Shown here piece after piece: positions 27,468 to 36,562 of a stretch of 64,000 bases of DNA. The stretch comes from Actinomycetota bacterium. Lineage in GTDB: Bacteria > Actinomycetota > Geothermincolia > Geothermincolales > RBG-13-55-18. The first letter of the stretch is position 1; every line of letters begins with the position of its first letter. The notes under the pieces were generated by a model. It saw only the letters and a list, made by a program, of their open reading frames with translations, was not told the DNA's origin and did no database searches. The stretch lies in the NCBI GenBank assembly GCA_016931915.1, contig JAFGDU010000062.1:1-64000 (forward strand), given 5' to 3'. A program made the position numbers and the translations under genes.

Positions 27468-28235
27468 CTACCTTGCCTCCGGCAGCAACCTGCGCCTGAG
27501 CAGAAGCGCCAAACCGGCAAGTACGAAAGCAGCAACGCTCACAAGCTGGAAGAACAGGTTTGCAGAAGGTTTGGTGTGAAAGCGGAAGAACTCGAGTATG
27601 AAGCGGACAACGGCATATAACATGATGAATGAAAGCATTATCTGCCCGCGGTAACGAAACCTCTTGTATACAGCGAGAAGGATAATCACTATTGCCAGGT
27701 CGAGGATAATCTCGTAGATCTGCGTCGGGTGTACGGGGTTGGGCGGCATACCCATATTGATCTGGGTTTTTACCGGAAAAGTCACCGCCCAAGGCAGGCT
27801 GGATGATTTACCGTAACAGCACCCGTTCAGATAGCATCCTATCCTGGCTACCGCCAGCGCAGCCGGTACGGCCAGCCCACCAGAATCAAGCACTACCCCC
27901 ACGGAAAGACCCCGCAGCCTTATCACCGCTGCGGCGGCCAGTACCCCGAGGATGAAGCCGCCATAGAACACGAGGCCCTCCACGTTCCAGAACTTGAATA
28001 CCTCCCACCAGTTTGCGGAGAACTCGCTCCAGTGACCGACTACGTAGAATATTCTGGCTCCGACAATCCCCCCCACGGCAGCCGCCAGAACGAGTTCGAA
28101 CACGACATAGGCGTCCAGGAACTGGCGGCGCAGGTACCAGAAACTGACCAGCATGCCTACGATAAAGGCCAGTGCCAGGAAGAATCCGTATGCATGCACT
28201 GTCAGGGAACCGATCTCGAAAAGCTCCGGTCTCAA
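27468..28235 (-). CDS. lgt: Prolipoprotein diacylglyceryl transferase
   Basis: 255 residues, about seven membrane helices. Attaches diacylglycerol to the lipobox Cys of prelipoproteins. HAYGFFLALAF near the N-terminus, FYGGFILG and the signature region ARIGCYLNGCCYGK are present, the latter Cys-rich where GRIGNF-x-N-G is common. HPTQIYE follows. TTG 28235 has GGAGGAG just upstream. Next to lspA, which acts directly after it in the same pathway. Confidence 0.95.
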   Translation of the reverse strand: MRPELFEIGSLTVHAYGFFLALAFIVGMLVSFWYLRRQFLDAYVVFELVLAAAVGGIVGARIFYVVGHWSEFSANWWEVFKFWNVEGLVFYGGFILGVLAAAAVIRLRGLSVGVVLDSGGLAVPAALAVARIGCYLNGCCYGKSSSLPWAVTFPVKTQINMGMPPNPVHPTQIYEIILDLAIVIILLAVYKRFRYRGQIMLSFIMLYAVVRFILEFFRFHTKPSANLFFQLVSVAAFVLAGLALLLRRRLLPEAR

Positions 28236-28340
28236 TCGCTCCTCCTCATCTTCTCCTGTCGATGGGATAAAGCTTGCCTTGCCACTGTTTGCCGCCGGGC
28301 CATCGGTTGCCGTCGCGTCATCTTGGGGAAATAGTACCGC

Positions 28341-28841
28341 TCAGGCCTCCTGCGGTCCCTTTCCGAAACCGTCCTTGATCACCATGATCAGCGTTATCAC
28401 TACCCCGATGACGATGGCCAGATCTGCAAGGTTAAATACGGGCCAGGACCTCATGGGCCAGAATCCAAGGTCTATGAAATCTACAACCGCGCCCAAGGCA
28501 ATCCTGTCGATGATGTTACCTACAGCTCCACCGATAATCAAGCCCAGTCCTACCTGGAAAAAGGCCGTGCCGGGACCTCCCCATCGCCATAAGACCGCAA
28601 CCAGGATAAAGAATATGACGATGCTCGCCACGAAAAGCGGCCACGACCTGCCCTCGATTATGCCAAAAGCCGTCCCCGGGTTACGAACCTGAACCAGCTT
28701 TCCAAAGCCGCCGAGGGATATTTCTTTTCCGGAGGTGAGAAAAATCCTGACCAGGGCTTTACTCAACTGGTCGACCGCCAGCATGACGATGGCGGTAACC
28801 AGGAGTATTACCGGAAGGCCTTTTCTTCCTTCTGTTTGCAC
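28341..28841 (-). CDS. lspA: Lipoprotein signal peptidase
   Basis: 166 residues, four membrane helices. Cleaves signal peptides of diacylated lipoproteins. The two catalytic Asp are in GGAVGNIIDRI and VFNLADLAIVIG; VRNPGTAFG, a further conserved string, is present. The only suitable start is GTG 28841, inside the end of the DksA-like gene (34-base overlap) with no clear ribosome binding site, so translation is probably coupled. Confidence 0.94.
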   Translation of the reverse strand: MQTEGRKGLPVILLVTAIVMLAVDQLSKALVRIFLTSGKEISLGGFGKLVQVRNPGTAFGIIEGRSWPLFVASIVIFFILVAVLWRWGGPGTAFFQVGLGLIIGGAVGNIIDRIALGAVVDFIDLGFWPMRSWPVFNLADLAIVIGVVITLIMVIKDGFGKGPQEA

Positions 28842-29182
28842 GTGATACAGAGGTTGGCGTACGGAAGCGCCTTCAGGCGCTCCTCTGGGATGGGTCCGTT
28901 ACACATCTCGCATACGCCGAAGGTGCCGTTATCTATGCGGTCAAGGGCTTCATCGACGCGTTTGAGAAGGTCTTTGACGTTTTCGGAAAGCGACAGGTCC
29001 CTTTCGCGCTCGAAAGTAGTGGTGCCGCTGGCCGCGTATTCCTCCTCAAAGGGCATCTCCCCGGAAAACTCGGACTGTGAGTTATGCAGGTTGCCTTCCT
29101 CCAGGTCGCGGTACTGTTTCTCCAGCACCTCCTTTTCCTGCAGGAGTATCTTCCGGAAAGATGCAAGCTTCCTCTTGTTCAT
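28808..29182 (-). CDS. DksA/TraR-family zinc-finger protein
   Basis: 124 residues. A helical coiled-coil N-terminal half is followed by CEMCNGPIPEERLKALPYAN with the second pair CITC, the C4 zinc finger of the family. In DksA the coiled-coil tip holds two Asp; here the corresponding region is not an obvious match, so ppGpp-type RNA polymerase control is possible but unproved. ATG 29182 is preceded by a weak site. A DksA-like gene beside lspA and ileS is the usual actinobacterial order. Confidence 0.88.
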   Translation of the reverse strand: MNKRKLASFRKILLQEKEVLEKQYRDLEEGNLHNSQSEFSGEMPFEEEYAASGTTTFERERDLSLSENVKDLLKRVDEALDRIDNGTFGVCEMCNGPIPEERLKALPYANLCITCKQKEEKAFR

Positions 29183-29228
29183 CAACTACCACAACCTTTT
29201 GTGGTCACCCTTGCCATACATTATCCCT

Positions 29229-29256
29229 ATTATGCACGATTCCCTTCTTTACACAA
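29229..29256 (-). promoter_or_regulatory. Candidate promoter of the DksA-like/lspA/lgt/rluD genes
   Basis: Minus-strand -35 TTGTGT (29256-29251), 16-base spacer and -10 CATAAT (29234-29229), about 45 bases before the DksA-like ATG. A second -10-like GATAAT follows within ten bases. Moderate match only. Confidence 0.4.
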
Positions 29257-29350
29257 GTACGAAATAGACGTCAACAAAAAGAAATAACGGGTGCGCTATG
29301 GGGCGTGTAAGCCTTTTCAGGCGCCGAACTGCCATATCAGCAAATGAGAC

Positions 29351-32110
29351 CTATTCGGATATTACCAGCGGCAGGCAGCGATCGCATATCTCCGGGTGAG
29401 ATGCGTCCTGACCTACTGAATTGCGGTAGTTCCAGCAACGTGCGCATTTTTTTCCGGGCGCCCTGGCTACTTCCACCTGGACTTCCCCTTCCTCCTCGAG
29501 AACCTCCAGCTCTACCTTGGAGACGATGAAGAAAGTCGGCAGGAAGTCTTTCCTGGTTATAAACAGTCCAGCCTGTGATGGCGGTAACGCGAGCTTCACC
29601 GTTGCCTCGAGGGATGTACCCAGCTCCTTTGCGGCACGTTTCTCCTCCAGGGATCTGGTCACCGCGTCGCGAACTTCAAGGAGGCGTACGTAAATTTCCT
29701 CGAGACCGGGGTTTCTCCAGCCGTCTTCAACTTCCGGCCAAGGCTGGAGTTGCACGCTGGCCTTTTCCTCTCCCCCGTCTATCAGGCGCCACGCCTCCTC
29801 GGCGGTATGGCAGAGCACCGGCGCCATGAGGCGCACGAGGGTATGCAGAATGTTATTGACGGCGGTCTGAGTAGACCTCCTGGCAGGCGAAGCTGGCGCG
29901 AACGTATACAGGCAATCCTTGCGCATATCGAGATAGAGGGAGCTGAGGTCCACGGCGCAGAAATTATGCAGGGCGTGGTATAAGACGTGCAGCTGGTATT
30001 CCTCCATGGCACGCGTACAGCGTTCCACCAACCCCTGCAGGCGCGACATTATCCAAAGGTCCAGCTCCTCCATGCTTTCCATGGCTGACGCATCCTTGGC
30101 AGGGTCGAAGTCATACAGGTTTCCAAGCAGGAACCTGAGGGTGTTGCGAATGCGCCGATACGCTTCCACCAGGCGGTCGAATATTTCTTCGGACGCAGGG
30201 ATATCAACGGTATAATCAGCTGCAGCTACCCAGAGGCGCAGGATATCCGCCCCGAGCTTGTCGCACATCTCCATGGGATTGATGACATTGCCCAGTAGCT
30301 TGGACATCTTGCGGCCTTCACCATCGACTACGAAGCCATGGGTAAGAACCGAACGGTACGGAGGGGCTCCCCTCTCCCCGATGGCCGTGAGCATCGAGGT
30401 CTGGAACCAACCGCGGTGCTGGTCGCTCCCCTCCAGATACATATCGGAAGGCCATGTAAGGCCCTCCCACTGGGTCAAGACCGCCTCGTGGCTTGCGCCG
30501 GATTCGAACCAGACGTCCAGGATGTCGTTCTCCTTGCGGAATCGCACCGACCCGCATCCCTCGCAGCTGAATCCCTCTCCGAGGATCTCATCAGCCTCCT
30601 TCGTGAACCAGGCATCTGCGCCCTCTGCAGCGATGAGTTGCTCCACCCTGGCCAGGGATGCGACGGTAAAGAGCTCTTTGCCGCAGTCCAGGCAGTAAAA
30701 GGCAGGGATGGGCACTCCCCAGGCCCTCTGGCGGGAGATACACCAGTCTGGACGCGTCTCCAGCATTCCGCGCATGCGGCGGCTGTTCCATTCCGGCACC
30801 CACCTTACGTCCTCTACAGCATCCAGGCATCTGCGGCGTAACGAAGCCCCATCGTAGGGGCGGTCGACGCTAACGAACCACTGTGGAGTCGCCCGGAAGA
30901 TCACGGGGCCCTTGCAGCGCCAGCAGTGGGGGTAGGAATGGGCGAAATCCTCGACCCCAAGGAGCAGCCCCTTATCCTCGAGATCTGAGACTATCCTCGG
31001 ATTCGCGTCATCCACGAAAAGCCCCTCGAATTCCGGCGCCTCTGAGGTGAACCTCCCCAGGTCGTCCACGGGCATGGGCATGGGCAGATCGTACTCCAGC
31101 CCGACCTGGTAGTCCTCCTGTCCGTGTCCGGGAGCTATATGAACGGCTCCCGTTCCGGCCTCGGTGGTTACGTATTCCGAGGTCAAGACGGTCGAGGGGC
31201 GGTCACGCCAGGGGTGTTTGGCCTTCATTCCACTCAGCTGCTCGCCTTTCAGCTTGGCCACTACACCATAGGTCCCGATTCCCATATCCGCGCTAGCCTT
31301 CTCCAGGAGCGGCTCGCCGACTATTAGGTTTCCACTGTCCGTTTTCAGCAGCACGTAATCCATCTGGGGGTGAAGGGCTATGGCCACGTTGGCGGGAAGG
31401 GTCCACGGGGTGGTGGTCCAGATCGCTATAGCGGCTTGATCATCTATCCCCGGCAAGGGATCCAGCAGAGGAAACGCCACATATATCGATGGCGATACCT
31501 TATCCGCGTATTCCAACTCGGCCTCGGCCAGGGCGGTGACGCAGCGCGGGCACCAGTGGATGGGTTTGCGGCTGCGGAAGACCAGTCCGTGTTCCAGCAG
31601 CTTTGCCAGTATCCTGATGTTGACCGCCTCGTATGAGGGCTTGAGGGTAAGATAGGGGTTTTCGAAATCGCCCCTCACGCCCAGGCGCTGAAACTGCTCG
31701 GACTGGCGCTCCACGTAATGCAGGGCATATTCCCGGCATCGCCTGCGCACTTCCATGATGTCCAGCTTGCTTTTCTCCTCGCCGAGCATCTTCTCCACGT
31801 TGAACTCGATGGGCTGGCCGTGGCAATCCCACCCCGGAACGTAGGGGCAGAAATGACCCGACATCGACTTGTACTTGATGATGATGTCCTTGAGGATCTT
31901 ATTTAGGGCCGTGCCCAGATGCAGGTCGCCATTGGCGTATGGCGGCCCGTCGTGAAGGATGAAAGGCGGCTTGTCGCGGGTGGCCTCGAGCACTCGCCCG
32001 TAGATATCGATTTCCTTCCAGAAGCCCTGAATCTCCGGCTCGCGCTTGGGCAGGTTGGCCTTCATGGGAAAATCGGCCTGCGGGAGGTTCAGGGTCCTGC
32101 GATAGTCCAT
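29351..32110 (-). CDS. ileS: Isoleucyl-tRNA synthetase
   Basis: 919 residues, class I synthetase. The HIGH-type motif reads GDLHLGTAL (about residue 58), the KMSKS motif KMSKLLGN near 590. The editing domain contains TTTPWTLPANVA. The C-terminal zinc site is seen as KCARCWNYR and ICDRC. This is the bacterial IleS1-like form with a C-terminal zinc finger. ATG 32110 is about ten bases after GGAG; an open frame runs further upstream but has no family similarity. No T-box sequence was found upstream. Confidence 0.96.
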   Translation of the reverse strand: MDYRRTLNLPQADFPMKANLPKREPEIQGFWKEIDIYGRVLEATRDKPPFILHDGPPYANGDLHLGTALNKILKDIIIKYKSMSGHFCPYVPGWDCHGQPIEFNVEKMLGEEKSKLDIMEVRRRCREYALHYVERQSEQFQRLGVRGDFENPYLTLKPSYEAVNIRILAKLLEHGLVFRSRKPIHWCPRCVTALAEAELEYADKVSPSIYVAFPLLDPLPGIDDQAAIAIWTTTPWTLPANVAIALHPQMDYVLLKTDSGNLIVGEPLLEKASADMGIGTYGVVAKLKGEQLSGMKAKHPWRDRPSTVLTSEYVTTEAGTGAVHIAPGHGQEDYQVGLEYDLPMPMPVDDLGRFTSEAPEFEGLFVDDANPRIVSDLEDKGLLLGVEDFAHSYPHCWRCKGPVIFRATPQWFVSVDRPYDGASLRRRCLDAVEDVRWVPEWNSRRMRGMLETRPDWCISRQRAWGVPIPAFYCLDCGKELFTVASLARVEQLIAAEGADAWFTKEADEILGEGFSCEGCGSVRFRKENDILDVWFESGASHEAVLTQWEGLTWPSDMYLEGSDQHRGWFQTSMLTAIGERGAPPYRSVLTHGFVVDGEGRKMSKLLGNVINPMEMCDKLGADILRLWVAAADYTVDIPASEEIFDRLVEAYRRIRNTLRFLLGNLYDFDPAKDASAMESMEELDLWIMSRLQGLVERCTRAMEEYQLHVLYHALHNFCAVDLSSLYLDMRKDCLYTFAPASPARRSTQTAVNNILHTLVRLMAPVLCHTAEEAWRLIDGGEEKASVQLQPWPEVEDGWRNPGLEEIYVRLLEVRDAVTRSLEEKRAAKELGTSLEATVKLALPPSQAGLFITRKDFLPTFFIVSKVELEVLEEEGEVQVEVARAPGKKCARCWNYRNSVGQDASHPEICDRCLPLVISE

Positions 32111-32382
32111 CTTCTCACAACTCCGTAATAACAAGGGATTTTGCTCCATTATTAGCACGCGAGATATTTTAACGCAATAACCTGGACGGCTATCAATGCG
32201 GGCTGGCGCAAGACGAAGGGTCAAAGCGCCTCCCTGTTGCATACCTCAAATGAGTCTTGCCGGCAAGGAATCCAGTATACAGACTCCCCCTTGAGGATGA
32301 TATCGAAAGAGATAATACTGGACGGTGGAGCAAATGACGTGGTCTCCAAAAGCCCACGCGCATCAAGACGAAAGATGAAGTG

Positions 32383-32679
32383 ATGGAAGACCAGATTGTA
32401 AAGGAATGCAAGGGCGGCTCTATGATCGCGATAAAAGTACTGCCTTCTTCATCACGTAGCGGTGTGGAGGGTATCAGGGACGACAGGGTCGTCGTATCGG
32501 TTCACTCCCCTCCGCATAAAGGCAAGGCCAACCAAGAGGCTCTAAAAGTGCTTGCCAGGGTATTCGGTGTCCCCCCCTCGCGCCTGGAGGTTTCCAGGGG
32601 TCATGCTTCCAGGAACAAAACCATCGTCGTATACGGCATAACCCCATCGCAAGCCCTTGCCTGCCTGAAGCAGACCTGA
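32383..32679 (+). CDS. DUF167/YggU-family protein
   Basis: 98 residues. IKVLPSSSRSGVEG, PPHKGKANQEALKVLARVFGVP and SRGHASRNK are the family hallmarks. The fold is a small alpha/beta domain whose role is unknown. ATG 32383 overlaps an in-frame GTG at 32380, and a second in-frame ATG lies 13 codons on; the ribosome binding site is weak in every case. Divergent from ileS, with 272 bases between. Confidence 0.8.
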   Translation: MEDQIVKECKGGSMIAIKVLPSSSRSGVEGIRDDRVVVSVHSPPHKGKANQEALKVLARVFGVPPSRLEVSRGHASRNKTIVVYGITPSQALACLKQT

Positions 32680-32793
32680 TGTCGATTTAGTATACTATTA
32701 ACTAGTTAACAAAAATCTAGTTTGAGGTCGTGCACCCGTTGCCTTCGACAGGAGACGTGCTCATATACTGAATCCCTCGCTGGGGATGTGCTT

Positions 32794-33633
32794 TCATCGT
32801 TTAACCATGCTGTTGGCCTGATTGGGGCAGAACCTCACGCACAAACCGCATCCCTGGCAATCGAGTACCTGGGCCTTGTTTCCGCTGAGCTTTCTCTCCT
32901 CGAAGGCGCACACCTCGACGCAGGTCCCGCACCCCTCACATTTGTCGAGGTCTACTACGGAGCGATAGACGGAGGGAATGAAATGATACCCCGACCCCTT
33001 GAAAGTCCGGTAAGCCCAGATGGGAAGGCAGGCACACTTACAGCAATTACAGATAACGAAATAGTTCGTGCTACCCTGGTAATACATATGCCTGTCGAGC
33101 ATGGGAACGAGACCCAGCTCATAGCTTTCCTTCACTATCTCCTGCGCCTCCTCCTTGGAGATGATGCGGTAGTCCTTGGGGAAGAGATCCAGCCATATCT
33201 GTGTGCCGGTCATGATCACGATATCGGTCTCCAGGGGATGGTCGCATGCGTGCGTTGCCAGGCGGCAGCGGCACGGGCCTACCGCTATCCTGTCCTTCTC
33301 GGATATCCCCGCGATGAACTCCAACATCTCCTCCCTGGTCATGACCTGGCTGGCTACCATGTGCTCGCCGGCGAACTTCGCCATGGCGTAGTAGAAAAAC
33401 CTGTTGATGAGCGGATTGGACATAAAAGGCCGGCGGAGCAACCAGTAGAAAACGGCCAGCAAGCGCACCTCCATCCAGGCATAGCGTTTTAACAGGAACT
33501 GGCGGAACCCGCTCTCCTCCGCTATTAACAGGTCACCCCAGTGATAGGGCGTCATCAGGAGCAATACCTTCATGACAAAGAGTGGAAATAGCATGAGCGC
33601 CCTTCTCCTGGTTCCGGCCTGCCCACCAACCAT
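32794..33633 (-). CDS. Ferredoxin-like protein with two 4Fe-4S motifs and extra Cys clusters
   Basis: 279 residues. The C-terminal 60 residues hold a dicluster ferredoxin: CEGCGTCVEVCAFEE and CQGCGLCVRFCP. The third Cys-rich region is CRCRLATHACDHP near residue 120, and a fourth is CNCCKCAC near residue 195, so more clusters or metal sites are possible. One hydrophobic segment lies near residues 10-30 (ALMLFPLFVMKVLLLMTP). ATG 33633 is chosen because AGGGAGG is six bases upstream. No partner gene is adjacent; function unknown, likely electron transfer at the membrane. Confidence 0.75.
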   Translation of the reverse strand: MVGGQAGTRRRALMLFPLFVMKVLLLMTPYHWGDLLIAEESGFRQFLLKRYAWMEVRLLAVFYWLLRRPFMSNPLINRFFYYAMAKFAGEHMVASQVMTREEMLEFIAGISEKDRIAVGPCRCRLATHACDHPLETDIVIMTGTQIWLDLFPKDYRIISKEEAQEIVKESYELGLVPMLDRHMYYQGSTNYFVICNCCKCACLPIWAYRTFKGSGYHFIPSVYRSVVDLDKCEGCGTCVEVCAFEERKLSGNKAQVLDCQGCGLCVRFCPNQANSMVKR

Positions 33634-33881
33634 CTCAACCTCCCTGCTTTCATGTTTAATGTTCATCTCTATATGATGCCAACAATACAATTCATATCAT
33701 TCGCTTCGTAATTCCTTCAATGAGATTTTCACATCTGCCTGGACTCGCCTGCATGGATTGACGCTTCCGTCTGAGCTGCCACTAGCCCTGTTTTAAAGAG
33801 GCTGCTAAAGGACAATATACGTGTATATCATTCCGCAAGGGTAGATAATTCAACGCACGGGTATAGCAAAGCAGAAAAACC

Positions 33882-34130
33882 ACTTCCCGAGATCCGGGTA
33901 TCGGTCTGAAGCAAAAAAACGTGCATAGAAGCGGTTAATAGGCCAAAGCCAAGACGTGTGTCGCTAAGCTTGGAAGCAACTTCCCGGGAATCGGGGGTCG
34001 GTCCGAAGCGACATTGGGAGCATCCGTAAATGCATGGAACCCGGGAGAATATGACTTCGCTCAGCTGTCGTCCAGTATAGAAAACACTGCCTGGGAACTG
34101 TGGGGTCGGTCTGAAGCGACATTGGGAGCA
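33882..34130 (+). repeat. Three copies of a GC-rich repeat, plus orientation
   Basis: Copies at 33882-33913, 33979-34022 and 34086-34130. Core is about CTTCCCGGGAA, then CGGGGGT, CGGTCYGAAGC. The second and third copies go on identically with GACATTGGGAGCA. They match the minus-strand form of the 34177-34372 group. Spacing is about 97 and 107 bases. Confidence 0.7.
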
Positions 34131-34176
34131 GCATGCACGAGAGTAAGGCCTAGCTGTGGATATGCAACCTGCGGAC

Positions 34177-34372
34177 AGGAGCGAAGACCGTTACCCCAGG
34201 CCCAGGCACACCAACCCTACAGGAGCAAGGACCGCTACCCCCGGGCCCGGGAACACAAAATCAGCCTTGTCGCCGGGCTGGATATAGGCCTAGCTCGAGG
34301 ACCGCTATCCCCGGGCGCGGGAACATAAAACCACAAGAGCGAGGACCGCTATCCCCGGGCGCGGGAACAACA
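34177..34372 (-). repeat. Four copies of the same GC-rich repeat, minus orientation
   Basis: Copies at 34177-34210, 34221-34260, 34292-34330 and 34336-34372. The plus-strand core is GAGGACCGCTATCCCCGGGC followed by GCGGGAACA; the last two copies are nearly identical. Offsets are 44, 71 and 44 bases. The CCCGGGC-CCGGG part is self-complementary. The last copy starts four bases after the divIVA stop in the direction of transcription. No T run, so not ordinary terminators. Confidence 0.75.
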
Positions 34373-34376
34373 CTCC

Positions 34377-35324
34377 TTATTCCCAGAAGAAGTGCTTCTC
34401 GCCACCCTCCTCCTCGGCGGGCTCCGCAGCGGGTTCTGGCATGGGTTCCGGAGCAGGCTCAACCTGCGGGGCGGGCGCCGGCTTCTCTTGCTCCAGAGAT
34501 TCCCTCATCATATCCATCTCCTGCTCAGGTGAATATGCAGGTGGTGGTGGTGGTGGTGGGGCTGTCTCCTCGACAACCGCAGGACGCTCAAAATCCTGGA
34601 ATTGCGAGGCCGGTGGTTCGGGGGCGGCTTGCGGTGCCACGGGCTCGAATGCGCTTTCCGCCCTCTGTTCCTGTGGCGGAGCTGCGGGGGGCGCATCCTC
34701 GACGCGCATAAAGGATTCCGCCGGCTCCGGTGGCGGTGGAGGCGCACTTGGAGCCGCCTGCTCCAGCGGAGGTTGAGGGCGGAAGTCGGGTATAGGTGCG
34801 GGTTCCGGCGTCGGTTCGGTAACGGCAGGAGCAGCGGCCTGCACCGGCTGCTCCTTTAATTCGGCGGCTGAGAGTTTCGCCTCGTATTCCTTGATCATCA
34901 CCTGGTTGTTATCCAGCAACTCCCGCATGGTGGCGAGATAGCGGTATACCTGGTCGCGAATGCCGGTAAAGGATTGCGATATATGAGACCGCTCCGCATG
35001 TGCTTCCTCGAGGATTCTTGCCGACTGTTCCTGGGCGTCCTTCAACGTGGCATCCGCCTGGGTCTGTGCTTCCTGCACGATCGTATCCGCGCTTTTCTGT
35101 GCGTTTATGAGGGCGTTTTGAAGGGTCTGCTGCATGGAGTCGAACTGGCTTGATTTCTGCCGCATGGACTCGACCATTTCGGCCTGCTCCTGACTGCGAT
35201 GAAGCAGCCTGTCCAGTTCATCCGCGACCATGTCCAGGAAGGAGTCTACCTCCTCCTTGTTGTATCCTCCCACTCGTACCGTACCGAATTCCTTGTGATG
35301 GATATCCATGGGGCTGATAGCCAA
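34377..35324 (-). CDS. divIVA: DivIVA/Wag31-type coiled-coil polar scaffold protein
   Basis: 315 residues. Recruits growth or division machinery to curved membrane. The N-terminal lipid-binding domain is clear: SPMDIHHKEFGTVRVGGYNK then EEVDSFLDMVADELDRLL. A coiled coil covers about residues 35-155. The C-terminal half is Pro/Ala/Glu-rich with a run of seven Pro, and should be disordered. TTG 35324 follows AAAGGAGG by eight bases, better than an in-frame ATG five codons later. It sits between ileS and yggT as in other actinobacteria, apart from the inserted ferredoxin gene. Confidence 0.92.
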   Translation of the reverse strand: MAISPMDIHHKEFGTVRVGGYNKEEVDSFLDMVADELDRLLHRSQEQAEMVESMRQKSSQFDSMQQTLQNALINAQKSADTIVQEAQTQADATLKDAQEQSARILEEAHAERSHISQSFTGIRDQVYRYLATMRELLDNNQVMIKEYEAKLSAAELKEQPVQAAAPAVTEPTPEPAPIPDFRPQPPLEQAAPSAPPPPPEPAESFMRVEDAPPAAPPQEQRAESAFEPVAPQAAPEPPASQFQDFERPAVVEETAPPPPPPPAYSPEQEMDMMRESLEQEKPAPAPQVEPAPEPMPEPAAEPAEEEGGEKHFFWE

Positions 35325-35446
35325 CTCAACCGCCTCCTTTTAAACACGCCACACCAGCTATCCGGACAGGACCTCCCTATACACCGCGGCTATCTCAGTA
35401 TAAGTTGTATCGGGGCTTTCCGCTAACAAGTTTACAAGCCTTTCCC

Positions 35447-35725
35447 CTAGCCGAATATCTTTCCCACCAACCACCGCAGAAAGAATATCGCCAATATGAG
35501 CACCGTGGGCGAAAGATCAAGGCTCGCACCCTCGCCCAGCGGGACCATGGGTATAAACCTGCGCAGCGGAGACAGCAGTGGCTCGGTGATATCGTAGATA
35601 AACACCACCACGGGCCTGACTCTGCGAGGCCATTTTACAGGTATCCACGTGATTATGATCCTAGCGAATACTACAACCAGATAAGCCAGCAATATCCAAC
35701 TCAGGATATCGCCGATTATCTCCAC
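35447..35725 (-). CDS. YggT-family membrane protein
   Basis: 92 residues with two membrane helices (about 5-25 and 68-88). The loop between holds the family motif YDITEPLLSPLRRFIP. GTG 35725 has AAGGAGG about seven bases upstream and begins one base after the proC stop. Role unknown; usually with division genes, as here (divIVA, sepF). Confidence 0.88.
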   Translation of the reverse strand: MEIIGDILSWILLAYLVVVFARIIITWIPVKWPRRVRPVVVFIYDITEPLLSPLRRFIPMVPLGEGASLDLSPTVLILAIFFLRWLVGKIFG

Positions 35726-35726
35726 C

Positions 35727-36524
35727 TTATACCTCCTTGGCCCTCCCCCACGCTGCTGTAACCGCCTTGTAGAACGCGTTGCGTATGCCTGCTTCCTCGA
35801 GGGCCTCCAGCGCAGCAATGGTAGAGCCGCCGGGTGATGTGACCATATCCTTGAGTTGTGCCGGATGTTTACCGGTCTCCCGCAACATCATCCCCGAACC
35901 GATCATCGTCCCGGTCACCAGCTTAAGGACGAGGTCGCGATCGAGGCCGAGCCTGACTCCTGCATCGCACAGGGCTTCGGCGAGTACATAGAAATAAGCG
36001 GGCCCGCAGCCAGATATTGCCATCGCCTCGTCCTGCAGCTTCTCGTCCAGTTCGTAGACATCGCCGAGGGAGGAGAATATCTCGCGTGCCCTTGCCCGAG
36101 CTTCCTCGCCGGCATGGCGGCCGTAACTCAATACGGAAACCGCCGCTCCCACCATTGCGGGGTTGTTGGGCATGACGCGCACTACGGGGATCCCATCGGG
36201 CAACAACGCCTCTATAAACTCCGTGCTCTTTCCCATGGCGATGGATATAACCGTCTGCTCCTTGTGCAGTACGTCCTTCAGGCCCGTCATGACCTCGGCG
36301 AGCTTCTGTGGCTTTACCGCCAGGAGAACGATCTCAGCGTCTTGTGCCGCTTCGGAGTTCGATACCGCGGCCTTAACGCCATAATCAGCCTGCATCTGCT
36401 CCAACCGCGCATGATCTATGTCCGAGAGGACAGCATCCTCTTTGTCTGTCCATCCTGCGCGAAGGAGCTCTTTCAGGATGGCCTCCGCCATCTTTCCCGC
36501 ACCTATGAATGCTATTTTGCTCAT
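35727..36524 (-). CDS. proC: Pyrroline-5-carboxylate reductase
   Basis: 265 residues. Last step of proline synthesis. The Rossmann motif FIGAGKMAEAIL is at the N-terminus, VKPQ near residue 71, and the signature region GPAYFYVLAEAL and TSPGGSTIAAL near the C-terminus. 38 bases from sepF upstream; overlapping order yggT-proC-sepF is seen in many Gram-positive bacteria. Confidence 0.95.
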   Translation of the reverse strand: MSKIAFIGAGKMAEAILKELLRAGWTDKEDAVLSDIDHARLEQMQADYGVKAAVSNSEAAQDAEIVLLAVKPQKLAEVMTGLKDVLHKEQTVISIAMGKSTEFIEALLPDGIPVVRVMPNNPAMVGAAVSVLSYGRHAGEEARARAREIFSSLGDVYELDEKLQDEAMAISGCGPAYFYVLAEALCDAGVRLGLDRDLVLKLVTGTMIGSGMMLRETGKHPAQLKDMVTSPGGSTIAALEALEEAGIRNAFYKAVTAAWGRAKEV

Positions 36525-36562
36525 ACCGACTCCCGATGACTTATAAACTCTGCACTGGATGA

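Larger units (their letters stand above)
33634..34376. other. Repeat-containing intergenic region between divIVA and the ferredoxin gene
   Basis: About 740 bases with no convincing gene. The part nearest the ferredoxin gene (33634-33880) is AT-richer and probably holds its promoter. The rest is two groups of GC-rich repeats, described separately. An open frame of 104 codons at 34014-34328 simply runs through the repeats. Confidence 0.6.

Noticed and set aside
32111-32382. T-box leader upstream of ileS
   Set aside because: Actinobacterial ileS often has one, but the conserved GGTGG-x-ACCGCG type string was not found on either strand.
34014-34328. 104-codon frame in the divIVA-ferredoxin gap
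   Set aside because: It is composed of the two repeat groups and changes character with them; no ribosome binding site.
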